A stretch of DNA of 64,000 nt, taken from assembly GCF_010389155.1 (NCBI RefSeq), contig NC_057764.1, positions 12,648,001 to 12,712,000 of the forward strand. The letters are read 5' to 3'. The DNA is from Erigeron canadensis (lineage: Eukaryota > Streptophyta > Magnoliopsida > Asterales > Asteraceae). The notes beneath the pieces were generated by a model, which made no database searches, was not told the origin of the DNA, and worked only from the letters and a program-made list of their open reading frames with translations. Both the position numbers and the translations under genes were made by a program. Of the stretch, positions 63,619 through 64,000 are shown one piece after another (the first letter of the stretch is position 1; every line of letters starts with the position of its first letter).

Positions 63619-64000
63619 GAAGGCATATGTGTGACATTTCCTTTGAATCATTCTTCACACAAGTTCTCTGCTCTTACACACAGCTTAGTCTATGAGAAGT
63701 TAGCCTAGGCTGCTTCTCTTGAGCTAGAACATTCTGATTGTTGTTTGTCATATCAAAGGGTTGTTTAGATATTGTAGGTTATCTTATTTCCGCAACAACC
63801 CTGTAATTCATTGTATAGAATTATCTTAATAAAGGATTACATTTGAAAAACGCAATCTGTGTCTAAGAATGTTTATTTTGCTTTACTGTTTTAATTGATT
63901 CTTGCTTACTGTATTAAGTTATATATTTATCTGAATCTCTAAAACTATTTTCTTAAAGTTTGCTAAGGAAAAAAATGAAAAATTGTATTCACCCCCCTCT
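63619..64000 (+). repeat. 3' part of a TE1-type LTR, running off the window
   Basis: Matches 937-1154 plus 8820-8980 with only a few differences, and shows the uninterrupted site where TE2 inserted in the other copy. The first about 600 bases of the LTR are missing because of the joint at 63613-63622. The window ends three bases before the expected ACA terminus. Confidence 0.88.

Overview
The window is plant nuclear DNA, almost certainly a eudicot and possibly an Asteraceae species. The element families are plant-type: Ty1/Copia elements primed by initiator tRNA-Met (TGGTATCAGAGC), an Athila-type Ty3/Gypsy element, and a CACTA DNA transposon with the plant TNP2, DUF4218 and DUF4216 modules. 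The family placement is from memory of such elements, not from a search. I see no intact host gene, rRNA or tRNA. The sequence is a block of nested transposons, most of them broken by stops, frameshifts and deletions.

Layout, with element names used below. TE1 (Copia): the last codons of an extra ORF, a PPT and an LTR at 335-8983, split by TE2. TE2 (Copia, minus strand, 1155-8814): complete LTRs, PBS and PPT, but most of RT and all of RNase H are deleted. TE3 (SIRE-like Copia): starts abruptly in the protease at 9037, runs through IN, RT, RNase H and a long extra ORF, and ends at an LTR at 58431. It is split by TE4 and TE8. TE4 (Copia remnant, about 17045-41610): only RNase H, a long 3' region, its own extra ORF and a 3' LTR. 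TE5 (Copia, 22815-39301, TSD AAAAG) sits inside the TE4 extra ORF. TE6 (CACTA, right end 33704, left end not found) sits inside TE5. TE7 (a SINE-like insertion with 13-bp TSD, 27334-27471) sits in the TE6 region. TE8 (Athila-type Gypsy, 42884-57889, TSD GTTGG) sits inside the TE3 extra ORF. TE9 (58431-63618) is a second copy of the TE3 family that shares its LTR with TE3, ends in the protease and is fused there to the end of a TE1-type LTR.

The most striking signals are outside the proteins. (1) A stem-loop with the core ATTGAACGCCTTTGTGTACT occurs five times, plus one diverged copy, in two different Copia families (14415-14615, 36301-36675, 37701-37752). The core is nearly fixed while the flanking stem arms differ in sequence and stay complementary, which suggests a selected RNA structure. 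(2) Four retrotransposon families each carry an array of their own short palindrome in non-coding leaders or upstream of the extra or env-like ORF: GCCGAG/CTCGGC (TE3, TE9), ACGATCTT/AAGATCGT (TE5), CTCGTG-TGACGTCA-CACGAG (TE4) and TGCGNCGCA (TE8). In TE8 the centre base is G in every LTR copy and C in every pre-env copy. (3) The Athila env-like ORF appears to use an 18-nt first exon and a 796-nt intron. The extra ORFs of TE3 and TE4 also start just after splice-acceptor-like sites, so spliced or separately initiated messages are plausible for all three.
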